Both the position numbers and the translations under genes were made by a program. From Megamerina dolium (Eukaryota > Arthropoda > Insecta > Diptera > Megamerinidae): a stretch of DNA of 64,000 bases. The number at the start of each line of letters is the position of its first letter. The stretch's first letter is position 1. Positions 1 to 12,133 of this stretch are shown here, in pieces. The notes under the pieces are model-generated. The model ran no database searches. It saw only the letters and a program-made list of their open reading frames with translations, and was not told the DNA's origin. The stretch covers positions 56,564,761 to 56,628,760 of the forward strand of contig OY978528.1 in the NCBI GenBank assembly GCA_963854835.1. Reading direction: 5' to 3'.

Positions 1-2003
1 CCGTCTACTAACTACATCATCATTCATCATTCTCTTATTACCAAAAACTATACTACAGAAAACAAAACCAAAATTAGAGTAATTACTTATGCATAGTATT
101 ATATACCATATATTGTATAATGTATGTAGTCATAGTGAGTATATGTTGAGGGCGGAGACGAAAAAGTGTGACTGCGACTTGTCATGGTAGTCATTATTTG
201 TGAGTTTTTAGACCTTAAAGTACTATTACTACCTATTCAAATGTATACTACTATACATGTGTACATACATATGTACATATAACTGCGTCCAACACCCTAA
301 GTGTAGCGGCTTTAAATTGTTGTCAAAACATGATTAAAATAATAAACTTAGTACAATAACAACAGCAATATAGTATTGTTTATAGAAAAACATAACAAAA
401 TTGCCCAAAATTACTTACCTACCAGTTATGCCAGCATGCTGAGTACATACAATACATACATACAAATGTACATTCATATGTACCTTACACTGATAGATAT
501 TCGTATAGTATTTAATTACTATGCGCCGCTTGTTGTTATACACTTTATTCATAGTATGACTGTTTCTCCCTCATGCTGTTGCTGGTGTTGTTTTTGTTAT
601 TGTTTTTGCAATTCCATTCGCTCAATATGTATGTATGCGCTAGTACTGTATTGTTTTGTTGTGCGGTGCCTTTGTCAGTTACCGCCGCCATTTTCTTGTT
701 GTTGTTGTTATGCTATAAACACAAATACCAGTACTATTTAATTGTATTCAGAGTAAATAAGTACGAGTATGATTTCTGGTTTGTTTTGTTTGTTGTTGCT
801 GTTATTGTTTTGTGTATGTTTGTTCTACATATGTACGAGTATGTATGTATGCGTATCTACATGTCTATGTATGTATGTATGCACATTTTTGCTTGTGTGT
901 ACACGTTTCGACAATTAAATTCCGAATTTGTTTTAATCGTTGTTGTTGTTATTGTTGTTGCTGTTACTGTATTTGGTGTTATTTTACTGGCGTTCGAAGG
1001 TGGCTTTTTTATATGCCATCAAGCTGGGCGCGCGTATTATTTCATAACGCAGCATACTGTGTTGTTATTGTTGTTGTTGATATTTTTTTTTTCCAAACTT
1101 ATCCCCGCCTCCCAACTAACTCTTCTCGGAAAAAAAGAAAGAAAATCAAATAGAAAAAAATCATTAATATTTTAAGCACAATTTTTGTTGCTGGTATGTG
1201 TGTATTATTTTTATTGGGCTCATTTAAGCGTGGGAAATGTCAAATGAAAACAACAACAACAATAACTTACTCATACTGTAAATATGTAAATAAAAAAATT
1301 AATTCTAATGAAGTAAACACAAAAAAAAAATCAATAAAAGTTATTTTAGCTCATTTTAATGACTGCTTTGATATGTTACACAAGAGAGCATATCGTATAT
1401 TGATCATCATTGCACGTGCCATATACAATTATAAAAAGTATATGCATATGCTTGCTACTGCATTGCATATATGTTAGATATTAAATATATTAAGATTGTA
1501 CAATTTTCGGTAACACAGACACAGCACCAATGAAGCGCAACAAATGGTGTGGTTCGACGGCAATCAATTATATTCATCGGTAAGAATAATTTTATGCATG
1601 AATCCTCTCTCATTGAAATTATTATTTGTGGCAATACACTTTGTAGAACCTTGCTGGATATTTTTTTTTTTTTTTTTTTGGATAGTATTTATTGTATAAT
1701 GATTATAATATCTGGTCTAATATGTGTGTGTCTTGCATGATAATGAAATTTAAAAATATTATTTTATAATTTCGAAAATTTATGCAAACTGCAATATTTT
1801 CAATATAGTATGCACTGTAGTTATGAGCTGTATCAAATGAAATTCTCTCTAAGATAAAGGAAACTAGAACACACTTTGCATTACTAAATCTAGAAGTTTT
1901 TGAATACTTAATAATAGCCAATTGAAGTACTTCTTCTACATAAGTGAGTGTTCAATATTCTAAAATCAACAATTTTCCATCACCGAATGATGTTTGTTTG
2001 TTT

Positions 2004-2006
<3 letters not shown>
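1..2006. other. Non-coding A+T-rich DNA, no gene seen
   Basis: No frame here looks like protein. The longest open frames (around 376-1175) are translations of TTG/GTT-rich and TATG-rich low-complexity DNA, giving runs of Leu, Val, Cys and Tyr without a domain. The CAA/TTG-rich patch at about 560-1090 resembles the simple tracts common in fly introns and flanks. It lies far upstream of the first visible vein exon and may be intron or 5' flank. Confidence 0.7.

Positions 2007-2040
<34 letters not shown>
2007..2040. repeat. (CT)n microsatellite
   Basis: About 17 uninterrupted CT units. It abuts the 3' end of the minus-strand LINE fragment that follows, so on the minus strand it reads as a (GA)n tract directly after the retrotransposon coding end. 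Confidence 0.95.
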
Positions 2041-2042
<2 letters not shown>

Positions 2043-2186
2043 GCTTCACAGTCCCGGGTACACCATAGCTTCACCAACAACTCTTCTCCAGTTTGTTCTC
2101 TATCTCGAACATTCATCGTATTCAGGTCTGATTCTACATCGTTAAGCCATCTCTTTCTTGGCCGGCCCCTCTTTCTTTGTTAGTTT
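2041..2186 (-). mobile_element. Non-LTR retrotransposon 3' end (reverse-transcriptase C-terminus)
   Basis: The minus strand reads an open frame beginning QRKRGRPRKRWLNDVESDL and continuing NTMNVRDREQTGEELL. The RGRPRxRWxxDVExDL pattern is the familiar C-terminal end of reverse-transcriptase proteins of LINE-type retrotransposons, after the polymerase domain. Only about 48 codons remain and nothing upstream of the fragment (to the right) continues it, so it is a strongly 5'-truncated dead copy, as expected from abortive reverse transcription. A (GA)n tract follows it. The clade cannot be fixed from this piece. Confidence 0.75.
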
Positions 2187-4994
2187 TGATTCTCATTTTC
2201 AATAAATTCTTCATAAATTAACCATTCGTCAGCCATTATTTAAATCTTTGGTATTATTACTTTTAAATTTATTACTATTTAATAAATGAAATAAATATGA
2301 TTTAATACAATTTCAAGCTTTTTAAAAGTTTCCATGAAGGCCCAACATCTTTGTAGTTAATTGAAAATATTTGGCTTTTTCGAAGAACAGAAAACTCCTT
2401 ATACGTTTTTATCCATTAAAGTAACTTCTAACATCCTTAGAATATTTACACTTTTAGGAAAACAGAGCTTCAATTTGTATCAACAAAATAATCAATATTT
2501 TGTTTTTTTTTCGAAAAAAGGCGACAATTACTCGAAAAGTTAAATCTAATTAAATTTTTCTATTCAGTTTAAAATATCAACACATTGTGTATTATTTTAG
2601 CATTAATATGTGTGACTTGGAATCATAAAATGATTTTTAGATAAACATTTTTGTTTTTTAGGTTTTACTCAATTCTCATTACAAAATGTATTGTGGATCG
2701 ATTAAGACTGGTTCGATGTTCCTAGGTTAAAATGGCTAAGATATAAATTTCAAATAATAAGATAAAGGGATTTTTTCCTTAGACATTAGATAAATGTGTG
2801 TGTTTGCAAGTAGCTAGTACATTCAAACTCATTTTACTCGAAATCAAAGTTTTTATCTAGGACTTTTTTCTTGATTCCAACTCACAAAACAAGTAACCGC
2901 ATCATTTGTTGTTGAAAATTTGCTTGAAAATTTAGTGAAAAATTCGAATATAATATTTTTTTTATTAAGCTAGCTTCAACCACTTTTATATGATATTTAT
3001 GGGGTTGGTAAGTTTGAAACTGACATATCACATTATTTGATTTGATTTTTTGTCAATTATTGTATTATTATTACAATTATTTTCTTCTTTTTCTGCTGTA
3101 CTGAACTGCATATTCGATTTTTTGCAGATTTTCTCATTTTGACTTAAGAAATATACAAATGTTCTTCTGTAAAACTTACAAATTAAATGTCGGTCATACA
3201 TTTAATTGGATAAATAATCATAGTTGACATTGATTGTTTTGATTTATATTAATTTCCAAAAATCGTTATCATATTATACTCGTTGATTTGTACCTCAATA
3301 CACCGAATGTACATAGATTTTTCTCTCTTGCTATTAGTATTGCGCCTTATTGTCTAATTTCCATGTTGATTATCGAGTAGCTAGGTAGATGTCTAACAAA
3401 ATGTATGTACTACTATATATAACAGCATGATTATAGCTTTTCAGAATTAGATGCGTCTGGCAGTCATCATTAATGTAAACAATTTAATTCCATAATATAC
3501 CTGCTCTGCCTTTTTTCTTTTTCTTCATCATCATCATATTCAATATTTCATTAGAATCAATCAACAAAAACGATTCATCTGTGTTAATGGTAAAGATGAA
3601 AGAAAACAAACTGGCTAAATGGGGATAATGATATTAAAAAAAAAAAACAAAAAAATAAAGAGAGCGACACAGAGAGAAAGAGAGAATTTTGGTGAGTGGA
3701 GTTAATGCTCGCCTAATTTATAGCCAATGAATATTTCTATGAAAGCCTACTCTACTTAGTAACCAACTGTGTATAGTATTTATTTAAATAAATATTGGGT
3801 TTACTTTTCTGCAAGAATATTCATTTATATATGTAGGTAAATACATATGTAGATATAAAAATATACGAGTATCTAGGTTTATAGTGGCTCTTACCATATG
3901 TAAACATATACGAGCACAAGCATGATGTCTAATGTTTGAATACCTACAACAACAACAACAACAACAAAAGCATTTCGAATTTATGATATTTTTTCTATGT
4001 TTTTATGCAAGCACAATTTATTTATACTATGAGAATATATGTATGCATTATACATAGCATAACATAAATATATTGATTCACAGAATGGCTCGTGTTTTAA
4101 ATTAAACCAATGTAGTACTTATACATATACTTTACACATACACACATATTTGACTTGCACTCAAGGTCATGAAGGTTATCAAAATATTGTATCTTTTTTT
4201 TTTTGCCTCCGATTTATAACTAAGTACATACAATACATATTATAAGCATGCAGACATGTGGCAAACATGCTGTCGACATACAATATGAATAATAAAAATT
4301 GCTCGTACAACATATGCTGCTGCAGTAATGCTTGTGCGCAATAATGTGCTCTGTGCTCCCCGACAGAATTAATATCATCATCGTGGTCTGTTTCAATTAA
4401 AAATGCGTTAATTAAATTTAATTAATTTTTGATTCAATTATTTTGTTCATCTCTTTCCATCTTCTTGCCATCTTTTTTAGTCCCACTCTCTCCTTTATTG
4501 TTTTAATATTTTTTTGTATACCATATTTATTTCTATAATTATATAGATACCTATTATATTTGTTCAATTACATTCATTCATTTCCCCAATCCAATTAATT
4601 ACCAACATTTACTTACTGATTGATTTAAAATGCAATTAAAGTTGAAAACTCCGCTAACACCGTTAAACCAAAAAAACTAAAAAAACACAACTATCAACAA
4701 TTACAAAAGAATAAAAGAAGAATTATCGGAATAAGCCGTCACTATTCGAAATAAGCACATATGCAATTGCACGTACGCACACATGATCACACCACCTATA
4801 TGAGCTTCCTTATGAAAGAAAAACGCCACTATAGGTGGTGGTAATGATGATGTGGTTGTTCTTCTTGTTGCTGATGATCATGATGGTGGTTGAATGCATT
4901 TTCACATATGTAGACTCTTTAAAATATCTAAGACTATACATAATATAAATAGCTTCATATGCAGATACTACATCTATAGACAGCGTTAAGAATA
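2187..4994. other. Non-coding A+T-rich DNA
   Basis: I see no gene. Contents are short A/T runs, a (CAA)n patch near 3,950-3,967, and purine-rich GAGA-like runs near 3,655-3,690. No coding-like frame or domain is visible on either strand. Confidence 0.65.
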
Positions 4995-4996
4995 TA

Positions 4997-5225
4997 CAGT
5001 ATGTCAAGAATGAGTTTACACATTGAAACAAAAATTCAAATTTTCAACTTCCTTAGCCAAAAACATGAACTTTTATTTCCATATACACATTTTTTTTTAT
5101 TAGTTACTGATATTTACAGTATTTATAAAAGATTCATTAAAAAAATTGCAAGTTCTACGCAAAAGAAAAGAAATTTTACTCAATTTTACAAGTATCAAGA
5201 AACTCTTTTCACAACTATCTTTTTA
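4997..5225 (+). repeat. Left long inverted repeat of the Tc1-like element
   Basis: Begins at the TA-flanked terminus and pairs with 6,395-6,636 in inverted orientation, with small gaps. Long inverted repeats with internal transposase-binding sites are typical of IR/DR-type Tc1 elements. The inner boundary is approximate. Confidence 0.8.
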
Positions 5226-5390
5226 ATTCCTTTATGCAACACTTCAACGATTAACGGTACATTTACAGTTATCGTTTTGCGTAAACGCGTGGCAGTGACC
5301 CGTTCCTATGATTTTGTTTGTTAGTTTGTGATTAATTTTTCCACATTTTCCACATTTCCACATCATCTGTTTAAATATTGTGTTTTTAAA

Positions 5391-6356
5391 ATGCCAGGCA
5401 AAAGGTTATTGGCTGAAGTGGTTCAGCTTATATACTACAATCTCCAATTGGGAGAAAATGTGGAGAAGTTATCAGAAATGTTCTCTGTAACACGTAAAAC
5501 AATTTATAATGTTTAAAATCGAGCTCAAAATGAGGGTAGATTGGAGTCAAAGTGTGGAGGTGGCCCTAAGCTTAAAATTACTGATCGGGCAGAGCGCTTA
5601 ATGATGAGGGAACTGCACAAAAATCCACAAATTTCGACCAGAACGCTTGCGGAGAAACTCAAGGAAGAGTGTGGTATAGTGGTTTCCCATGAAACTGTAC
5701 GACAGGCGATACTGAGAAACAAATACTCATCAAGAGTTGCTCGTAAGAAGCCGCTGCTTCTTACGGACGACGTAATATTCTGTGACGTGACAAAAATGAT
5801 GTTGTATTACAACGATGGACCGACCAGAGTGTGGCGCAAGGCATTAACAGCTTTAGAAAATCGACACATAATTCCTACTGTTGAATTTGGAAAATTGTTC
5901 ATTATGATTTGGGGATGTATCTCAAGCAGAGGAGTAGGAAAATTGGCTTTTACAGAATCAACCATGGACGCACAACATTATTTAGGCATTTTGAAGAGTC
6001 ATTTAATCAGTATTGCGAAAAAATGTGGCTTCATCAGAGAGGGCAAAACGCATTTCAAATTTTATCAAGATAATGACCCAAAGCATGAGGCGAGTAGGGT
6101 GCGACTGTGGCTTCTTTATAACTGCGGTAAAGTTATGGATTCACCAGCCCAAAGTCCAGACCTTAACCATATTGAAAATCTGTGGGTCTACTTAAAGAAA
6201 AAAGTGGCTAAAAGGCAACCTAAAAACCGTACAGCACTTAAAACTGTTATATTGGAAGAGTGGCAAAATATACCGAGCAATTATGGCCTAAAAAAGTTGG
6301 TTTATTTTATGAATAAACGGCTACAATCCGTGATAGATGCTAAATATTTTACTTGA
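5391..6356 (+). pseudogene. Tc1-like transposase (DD34E), one nonsense codon and a probable internal deletion
   Basis: The frame opens at ATG 5,391 (MPGKRLLAEVVQLIYYNL) and ends at TGA 6,354-6,356. It is interrupted once, by TAA at 5,514-5,516, after ...VTRKTIYNV; the same frame continues as NRAQNEGRLE. N-terminal helix-turn-helix regions occupy about residues 1-120. The catalytic triad is visible: Asp in VIFCDVTK (about residue 132), Asp in FYQDNDPKH (about 227) and Glu in SPDLNHIENLW (about 262), with 34 residues between the last two. The total of about 321 codons is short of the usual ~340. The shortage falls between ARKKPLL and LTDDVIFCD, where Tc1 transposases normally carry about 25 more residues, so an in-frame deletion is likely. 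Acidic residue after the first Asp is Val here. Non-functional as read. Confidence 0.9.
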
Positions 6357-6394
6357 TCAAATTTTAACTAATAAATATTATAAAAAAAGACTGT

Positions 6395-6636
6395 ATCGTT
6401 TGTGAAAAGAGTTTCTTGGCACTTGTAAAATTGAGTTAAATTTCTTTTTGTTGTATTTTTCTTTTCTTTTGCGTAGAACTTGCAATTTTTTTTCATGAAT
6501 ATTTTAGAAATACTGCAAATATCTGTAACTAATAAAAAAAAAATGTGTATACGGAAATAAAAGTTAATATTTTTGGATAAGGAAGTTGAAAATTTGAATT
6601 TTTTTTTCAATGTGTAAACTCATTCTTGACATACTG
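6395..6636 (-). repeat. Right long inverted repeat of the Tc1-like element
   Basis: Inverted partner of 4,997-5,225, ending at the terminus next to the right TA. It matches the left arm through the terminal 30 bp and in several inner blocks. Confidence 0.8.
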
Positions 6637-6638
6637 TA

Positions 6639-8175
6639 TATAAATATATATTTACATATGTATGCATGTATACATGTGTGTGTGTGTGTGAATGTGTATT
6701 TTAGTTTTTCTGTTAAAGGGATTTTACGCAATCGTCCACCCTTTGATCTCGTCAATGCCGTCATTCGTCATTCTGTCCCGCTGTTCTACACGCTCAGTGT
6801 GGCGCCATTCTTTAGCACTTGTACATCGTATGATCGTATGAATGTATAACCACAAAAACATAAGACATCTCATATAAGACTACATATTTCTTGTTGTTGG
6901 CATTGTTGTTATTTTCCTCTTCGTCTGTTTCCCACCTTCAAATTATTATGTAGGTACATTTTCTTGTTTCCTTTCTATATATAGTGACCATATATTTTAA
7001 TTCAAAAAATATCAAATGTAAAGATTGATGAGCCTTATACGAGCTACAGCGATCAGCATGTAATAGAAGAGTAATACAATATTTTCTAAGAAATTTGAAG
7101 GAATGTTGACAATATGCGTTAAGTAAAGCTTTTTTGGCAGAGGGAATAGAACTTAAGTTCACTTTCTAATGGAAGAAATTAAGTTTATAAATCGTTAAAA
7201 TTTGAAAATCTAAATTGCACTTTGTTCAACAACATTTTTGGAGTTATTCTGTTGCATACAAAAGGTGTATGACTGAACAAAATTTCCACACATGAAAATT
7301 TGGGAATAATGCGATTAGTTGTGAACCATATATAAAGTATCGAAATTAATTCACTTGCATCACCATTTTTAACTGCGAATTAAAGGGTATTTTATTTGGT
7401 CCAATAGTTTGTGATAAAAATGAAATAAATCCATTCTTTCATCCAGAAGTGGACTTGAATTAAAACTATCGTTAATCAACAAACAACAGCTTAACAGATA
7501 ACATTTTTTTCTATCAGAAAACAAAATTAATTTAAATTTTTTATTTTCTAGTTCAGATATATGAATAAATGTATGAAATTAGCTTATTTTTCTCAAAAAT
7601 TCAAATTAGATTTTTTCGGTTTTATTTTTAGTTTTCATTGTTAAGCGCATAAATAAAATAAAAAAGTGAGTACAACAAGTAAATGTTTGCTGGAAAACAA
7701 AAGTCACTTTACATATGAATAAAATTGATTCTGCTAGTAAATTGTTACTGTAGAAAGTTAATAAAAAATGGCCGACTGAAAAGAAAGCACTAAAACCTAA
7801 AAACTGAATAGCTCAACAGTAATTTCTTTTTGAAGTTGGTACCTTTTACTTAGTTTTAAAGTTAAAACATTTCCTATCCAACACAAAAAGAATCATTGAC
7901 ATCTTATAAATTTCCGAGCAGTTATGTTTGTACAAACAAATAAGCGTGATTCCGACAGGTTAGAATACTTCTTTCAGTCGTATATAAATGTATGATATTC
8001 TAATAATTTTTTTTGAAGTCAGCAATATTTCAGCTGATCCAAATTTTTTGTTATATGCACATCAAGCTTTACGAGTGAAAAGTGATATTTATTTTCGAGT
8101 AAACATTTCATAAATACTTTTAAAAATTATTTTAAATTTATTTTTCATTTTTTATACGGTGAAAGTGATAACGAA
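6639..8175. other. Non-coding DNA
   Basis: Starts with a short (TG)n run near 6,676-6,690 beside the transposon. A frame near 6,610-6,849 has no recognisable domain. I see no gene. Confidence 0.6.
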
Positions 8176-8234
8176 AATCATTTTTCGCAACATTTTAAAC
8201 TATCATGCTGTACAAAATGTTGCGAAAAATGATT
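8176..8234. repeat. Perfect inverted repeat: 21-bp arms, 17-nt loop
   Basis: Arm 1 is 8,176-8,196 and arm 2 is 8,214-8,234; they are exact reverse complements (core CATTTTTCGCAACATTTT). RNA from either strand could fold into one hairpin. A weaker hairpin with 10-bp arms (GAAACACTTG / CAAGTGTTTC) follows near 8,294-8,327. No coding sequence is nearby. It could be the core of a small palindromic element; arms are shorter than in a typical pre-miRNA. Confidence 0.9.
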
Positions 8235-11200
8235 AACCATTAAAATTCTGTTGAAACAAATGTTAGGTACATGTTGCGATCATTTTATGTATCGAAACAC
8301 TTGTGAAATTTCATAGCAAGTGTTTCAGTTAACATTCAAATAATAAATCAAGTTATAAATAGTTAATAAATAAAAATACGATTCATTTTAAAAGTGTTAT
8401 TATCATGTTCAAGTTAAATTTTGTTGAGAGAAAAATATTGAACGTATTGAATCTACAGTACATTCACAATACTATTCATTTCGTAAAATATAAGTATAAT
8501 GAATTTTCAATATTCAATTCGAAAACTGGCGGAAATTTAAAAAATAGATATATACCAATATGTATGAAGAAAAATGAACCAAAACATAAGAAGATTAAAA
8601 ATAAAATTTTGGCTCGTGCCAGATCTATCTAACTGTCTCTAAGGATTGTCTGGCATCTATGGAGAAATATATTCTATTTGGTATTGTATTGTATACATGC
8701 ATTTGTATAGTCAACATGTAGTTGTATGTATGGATTTGTACGCACATACAAATATATGGACGTAACTATATGCATGATGATACAATCAAATATATATCTA
8801 ATATACAGTTCACAGCAGTAGATGCTGCTGTTGTCGCCGCCGCTTTATAATTTTATGAATTGAACGAACATAAATTATGAACATGAAAGATTTCAAATAA
8901 ATATTTCGTCATTTATGTCACTGTTGCCGGTTGTCGTTGTTGGTCTTGTAGTTGTAGTGTATTTTTTTCTGTTTTGAGAGTGGGATTCCATCGTTTGGGG
9001 TGTGAAAAAGTATATTGAACATTCAATAGTTGTGATGTATGTAGCTGAATGGGGGAGAAGGGGTGCGTGCACAGGATGGCGAATAGGATTGAAAGACATT
9101 TCACCAAGCAAGCACAAGAAAAAGAGAACTAAACTAAATGCATGAAAGTGAAATAAAATTTCAACAAAAATAGTGTCATCTCTCCGGCTCTTATACGTAT
9201 ACGTGTCTAGTTGCTTTAGCTGAGTGGATGAATATATACGATATCCATACAATTTTCTACCATTCCATCTATATTTATTATACGTATGTCTATGTGTATT
9301 CATAATATTGTTTGCATTTTAGTTTGTTGTTAGTGTCGCTCATTGATGATGCTGGTGCTCTTGAGTGTTTCATCATCACAAAATGTAATTAGAATTCTGT
9401 TGAATGGATTGTAGATGATGTGTACATGATATCCATATGTATTTAGAATATAATTTTCGTACATGTTCGTACTTAATATTTAGAAATCCGTAAACTCATA
9501 GTATGTTATATTATCAAAAGAAAAAAAAATAAGTATTTGTTTAAAAATAGATTAGCATTATAAGCATACATGCAACAGGGTTGTATTTACTTACGATGAA
9601 GTACAACTCGTTATACTGACTGACTGCAGTGTGCTGCCTCATTGAGCAGCTGCAAAAGAATTATGCGATATGTAGTTGCATGCCATGCCATGTTACAAAG
9701 GGAACAACAACTCACAACATGAGCCTAATGATTATGTGTTGACGACAGCGTCTTATATTATAAATATCTACATGTATTCTTGTCTGTATCAAAGTAATTA
9801 AAGTTCTTGCCTGCTGTTTGTCATTGACATCACAAGAATGATGTGATAAAGCTGCAAACTTGCTAAAGTTTTATTATTTCTATCCTAATTTACACTTGAC
9901 GCATAAGAAGAAGTTGCCACGCTTAAATGGATCTTGATTTAAAAGCCTACTAGTTACTAGTTCTCGCTTTATTCATTTAGACGATAATCATCGTTTGTTC
10001 TAAATGTCTTAAAATTACTAAATATCAAATAAATCCTAATAAGAATTCTCTCATCTAATTCCTATAGCCTTGTACCGAAATTTATCTTTTCTTGTACTTT
10101 TTAAAGACTCACATCTACTTGTATATAATTTTTCAAATAATTTCAATTATAATTAATTACTTGGATGATTTTCCTTGAAATATGTTTGCCATATATATTT
10201 TACATAATTCGGTTCATCGTCCATTTTTGCCACAATGTGTTACTAATTGTAATTGAATATATCTATTTTTAATTTGATTTTATTAGTGTGTACATACCAT
10301 CTTCTTAGAATTCAACGAATTGTTCTAATATTTAGTATAACAATATTTATACATACTATACAATTTGAGTGAAGAAGAAGAAACTATTTGAAATAACTAC
10401 TAATATTTCAAATTTAATTATTTAAACAATTCATTTGCTAGTCATCGAAATTAGCTTTAAATTGAAATTTATTATACCAAACGCCAAATAAACATGATTA
10501 TTCCGCCTACCATATAATTAGAACAAAATGAGGAAACATTTCGTTCATTTGAAAAAATACACACATTCACATACGCATACATACATATAAGTATGTATAT
10601 GAATATATTCACAAGCACATTATATACTGAAAAAGTGCAAATTTTCATTGGAAATGAAAACATTTATATATATGTTTTTCTTGTTTGATTTTTTTTTTTT
10701 TCGCAATTTCTTTATTGTTTGTTTTGTTTTCATTTTAATATTGATTTTTCATATTAATAGAACAAGAGAAAGAAGAAAAGTGTATATGTTACATCGTCCA
10801 AAAAAATCACACTATTTTTTTTTTGTACATTGGTTAACTATTAGTTAATCAAATAATCAATAACCAATATCCATTTCTTGCTCGGCAAATTTTGCTCCGA
10901 GTGCGTTCTCCAGATTTACATTTATATATGCAATATAGGTGGGGAAATATCAATGAATCGAATTTGACGTTGTTGAACTGAATATTTTTATGATCGAGAC
11001 GGGTAACCTTGGGAAAGCGAAGACATATTTTTTTCTGACCGGAGTCAAAAGTTCAACATTTTCAAAATCTACTGGTCGCAAGGTTGCCAGGAAGCCGAAC
11101 TTTTTCAGAAACTAGAAAGAAATGAAGTTTTGACATTTACATTGGTTTGGTCGAGAAAAATTTCGAAATGGTTACCAACTACGCAAAAAGCCCACACTTC

Positions 11201-11440
11201 GCCCTGAATTAGATTTAATACAATTACGTACTAGTTATGTGACTGGGATAAATGACCTAGTTCAATAACTAGAGAAACTTGAGCGTTTGATTCACTAGTT
11301 TATTTAAAATGAATGATATATAGAAGCTTTCAAGTGATACGCTTTTAACGCAACAATAGTATGTTACAGATTAGCGTATTGGGTATAGAGCCAGCGATAA
11401 TGGGTACCCATGTATGAATCGCAATGAATAGCTAAAAATT
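8235..11440. other. Non-coding DNA
   Basis: No gene seen. Open frames at 8,405-8,632 and 8,893-9,303 lack domains and have simple composition. The stretch 10,880-11,400 is slightly less A+T-rich but shows no splice-bounded coding frame. Confidence 0.55.
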
Positions 11441-11625
11441 GGCAAATTGTAAATAATTTAAATGATTATATGAACGAAAATTATAAAACAATGCATGAAA
11501 ATATATTGTTCTTTTTTTTGGCTTAAACGAGTCAATCGGTAAATTGTAAAATAATTCAAATGAATATATGGATGAGAAATATGATGCAATGAATGAAAAT
11601 AGACTAATCTTTTTTTGCTTATCAA
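11441..11625. repeat. Degenerate tandem duplication, period about 97 bp
   Basis: The unit beginning GGCAAATTGTAAATAATTTA at 11,441 recurs as GGTAAATTGTAAAATAATTC at 11,538. Both copies continue through similar AAATGAATATATG..GAAAAT..TTTTTTTGCTT blocks. Two copies only. Confidence 0.75.
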
Positions 11626-11926
11626 CCGTCACTGCCCATGATATCGCCATGTTAAATTTGTCAGTTGTAACAAAGGAAAGTGAATATAAGTGGAACTACA
11701 AAAGTCGCTGGTTCCTTTGAACCAGTGAATTCAATAGTTCCGAACTAGTTTTTAGTATATTCTAGAAACGCCAAGACTCGTTTTTATTTCTACCATTGGG
11801 ACGATTTTATGGTGACTGTGAACTTTTTAGATTACCTTTGTAATCTCAATGTAAATAATTACAAAATTTTCTAAGACATAAAGTGCTAATGGATTACAAC
11901 TCTACTAATGCTTGCTTTGATTATCT

Positions 11927-12133
11927 ATTTTGTGGTTCCGAAAGAAAGCGTAAATAAAACACATTTCTGTTTCTGTTTATCATTAAAAATAAAGAGGTCC
12001 CGTGGTGGACATTTGAATGATGCTGTATTTCACGCAAAATGACAAGGTCCAAAAATTATATTGAAATAAAAATTTCATCGAAATTCTAAATAAAAGTGGG
12101 TTTTATTTACGTTTACTTTCGGAATCACAAAAT
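11927..12133. mobile_element. Short inverted-repeat element (MITE-like), about 207 bp
   Basis: Left end ATTTTGTGGTTCCGAAAG at 11,927 matches, in inverted orientation, the right end CTTTCGGAATCACAAAAT ending at 12,133. Similarity runs inward about 35-40 bp, including CGTAAATAAAAC. There is no coding capacity between the ends. A clean target duplication is not obvious, so the superfamily is undetermined. Confidence 0.75.

Larger units (their letters stand above)
4997..6636 (+). mobile_element. Tc1-like DNA transposon, about 1.64 kb, near complete
   Basis: The left end CAGTATGTCAAGAATGAG and the right end CTCATTCTTGACATACTG are inverted copies, and both outer ends sit next to TA (4,995-4,996 and 6,637-6,638), the target duplication of the Tc1/mariner superfamily. 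The inverted repeats are long: similarity continues inward for roughly 220-240 bp (shared CAAATTTTCAACTTCCTTA, GCAAGTTCTACGCAAAAG and AAGAAACTCTTTTCAC blocks). The element encloses a single transposase gene on the plus strand. Ends and duplication look intact, so insertion is not ancient, but the transposase is broken. Confidence 0.93.

Noticed and set aside
376..1175. Overlapping open frames of 113-200 codons
   Set aside because: They translate TTG/GTT and TATG simple tracts; first codons are not always ATG, no domain, no splice context.
8176..8234. A canonical microRNA precursor
   Set aside because: Arms of 21 bp with perfect pairing and no flanking lower stem do not meet the usual pre-miRNA shape; kept only as a hairpin.
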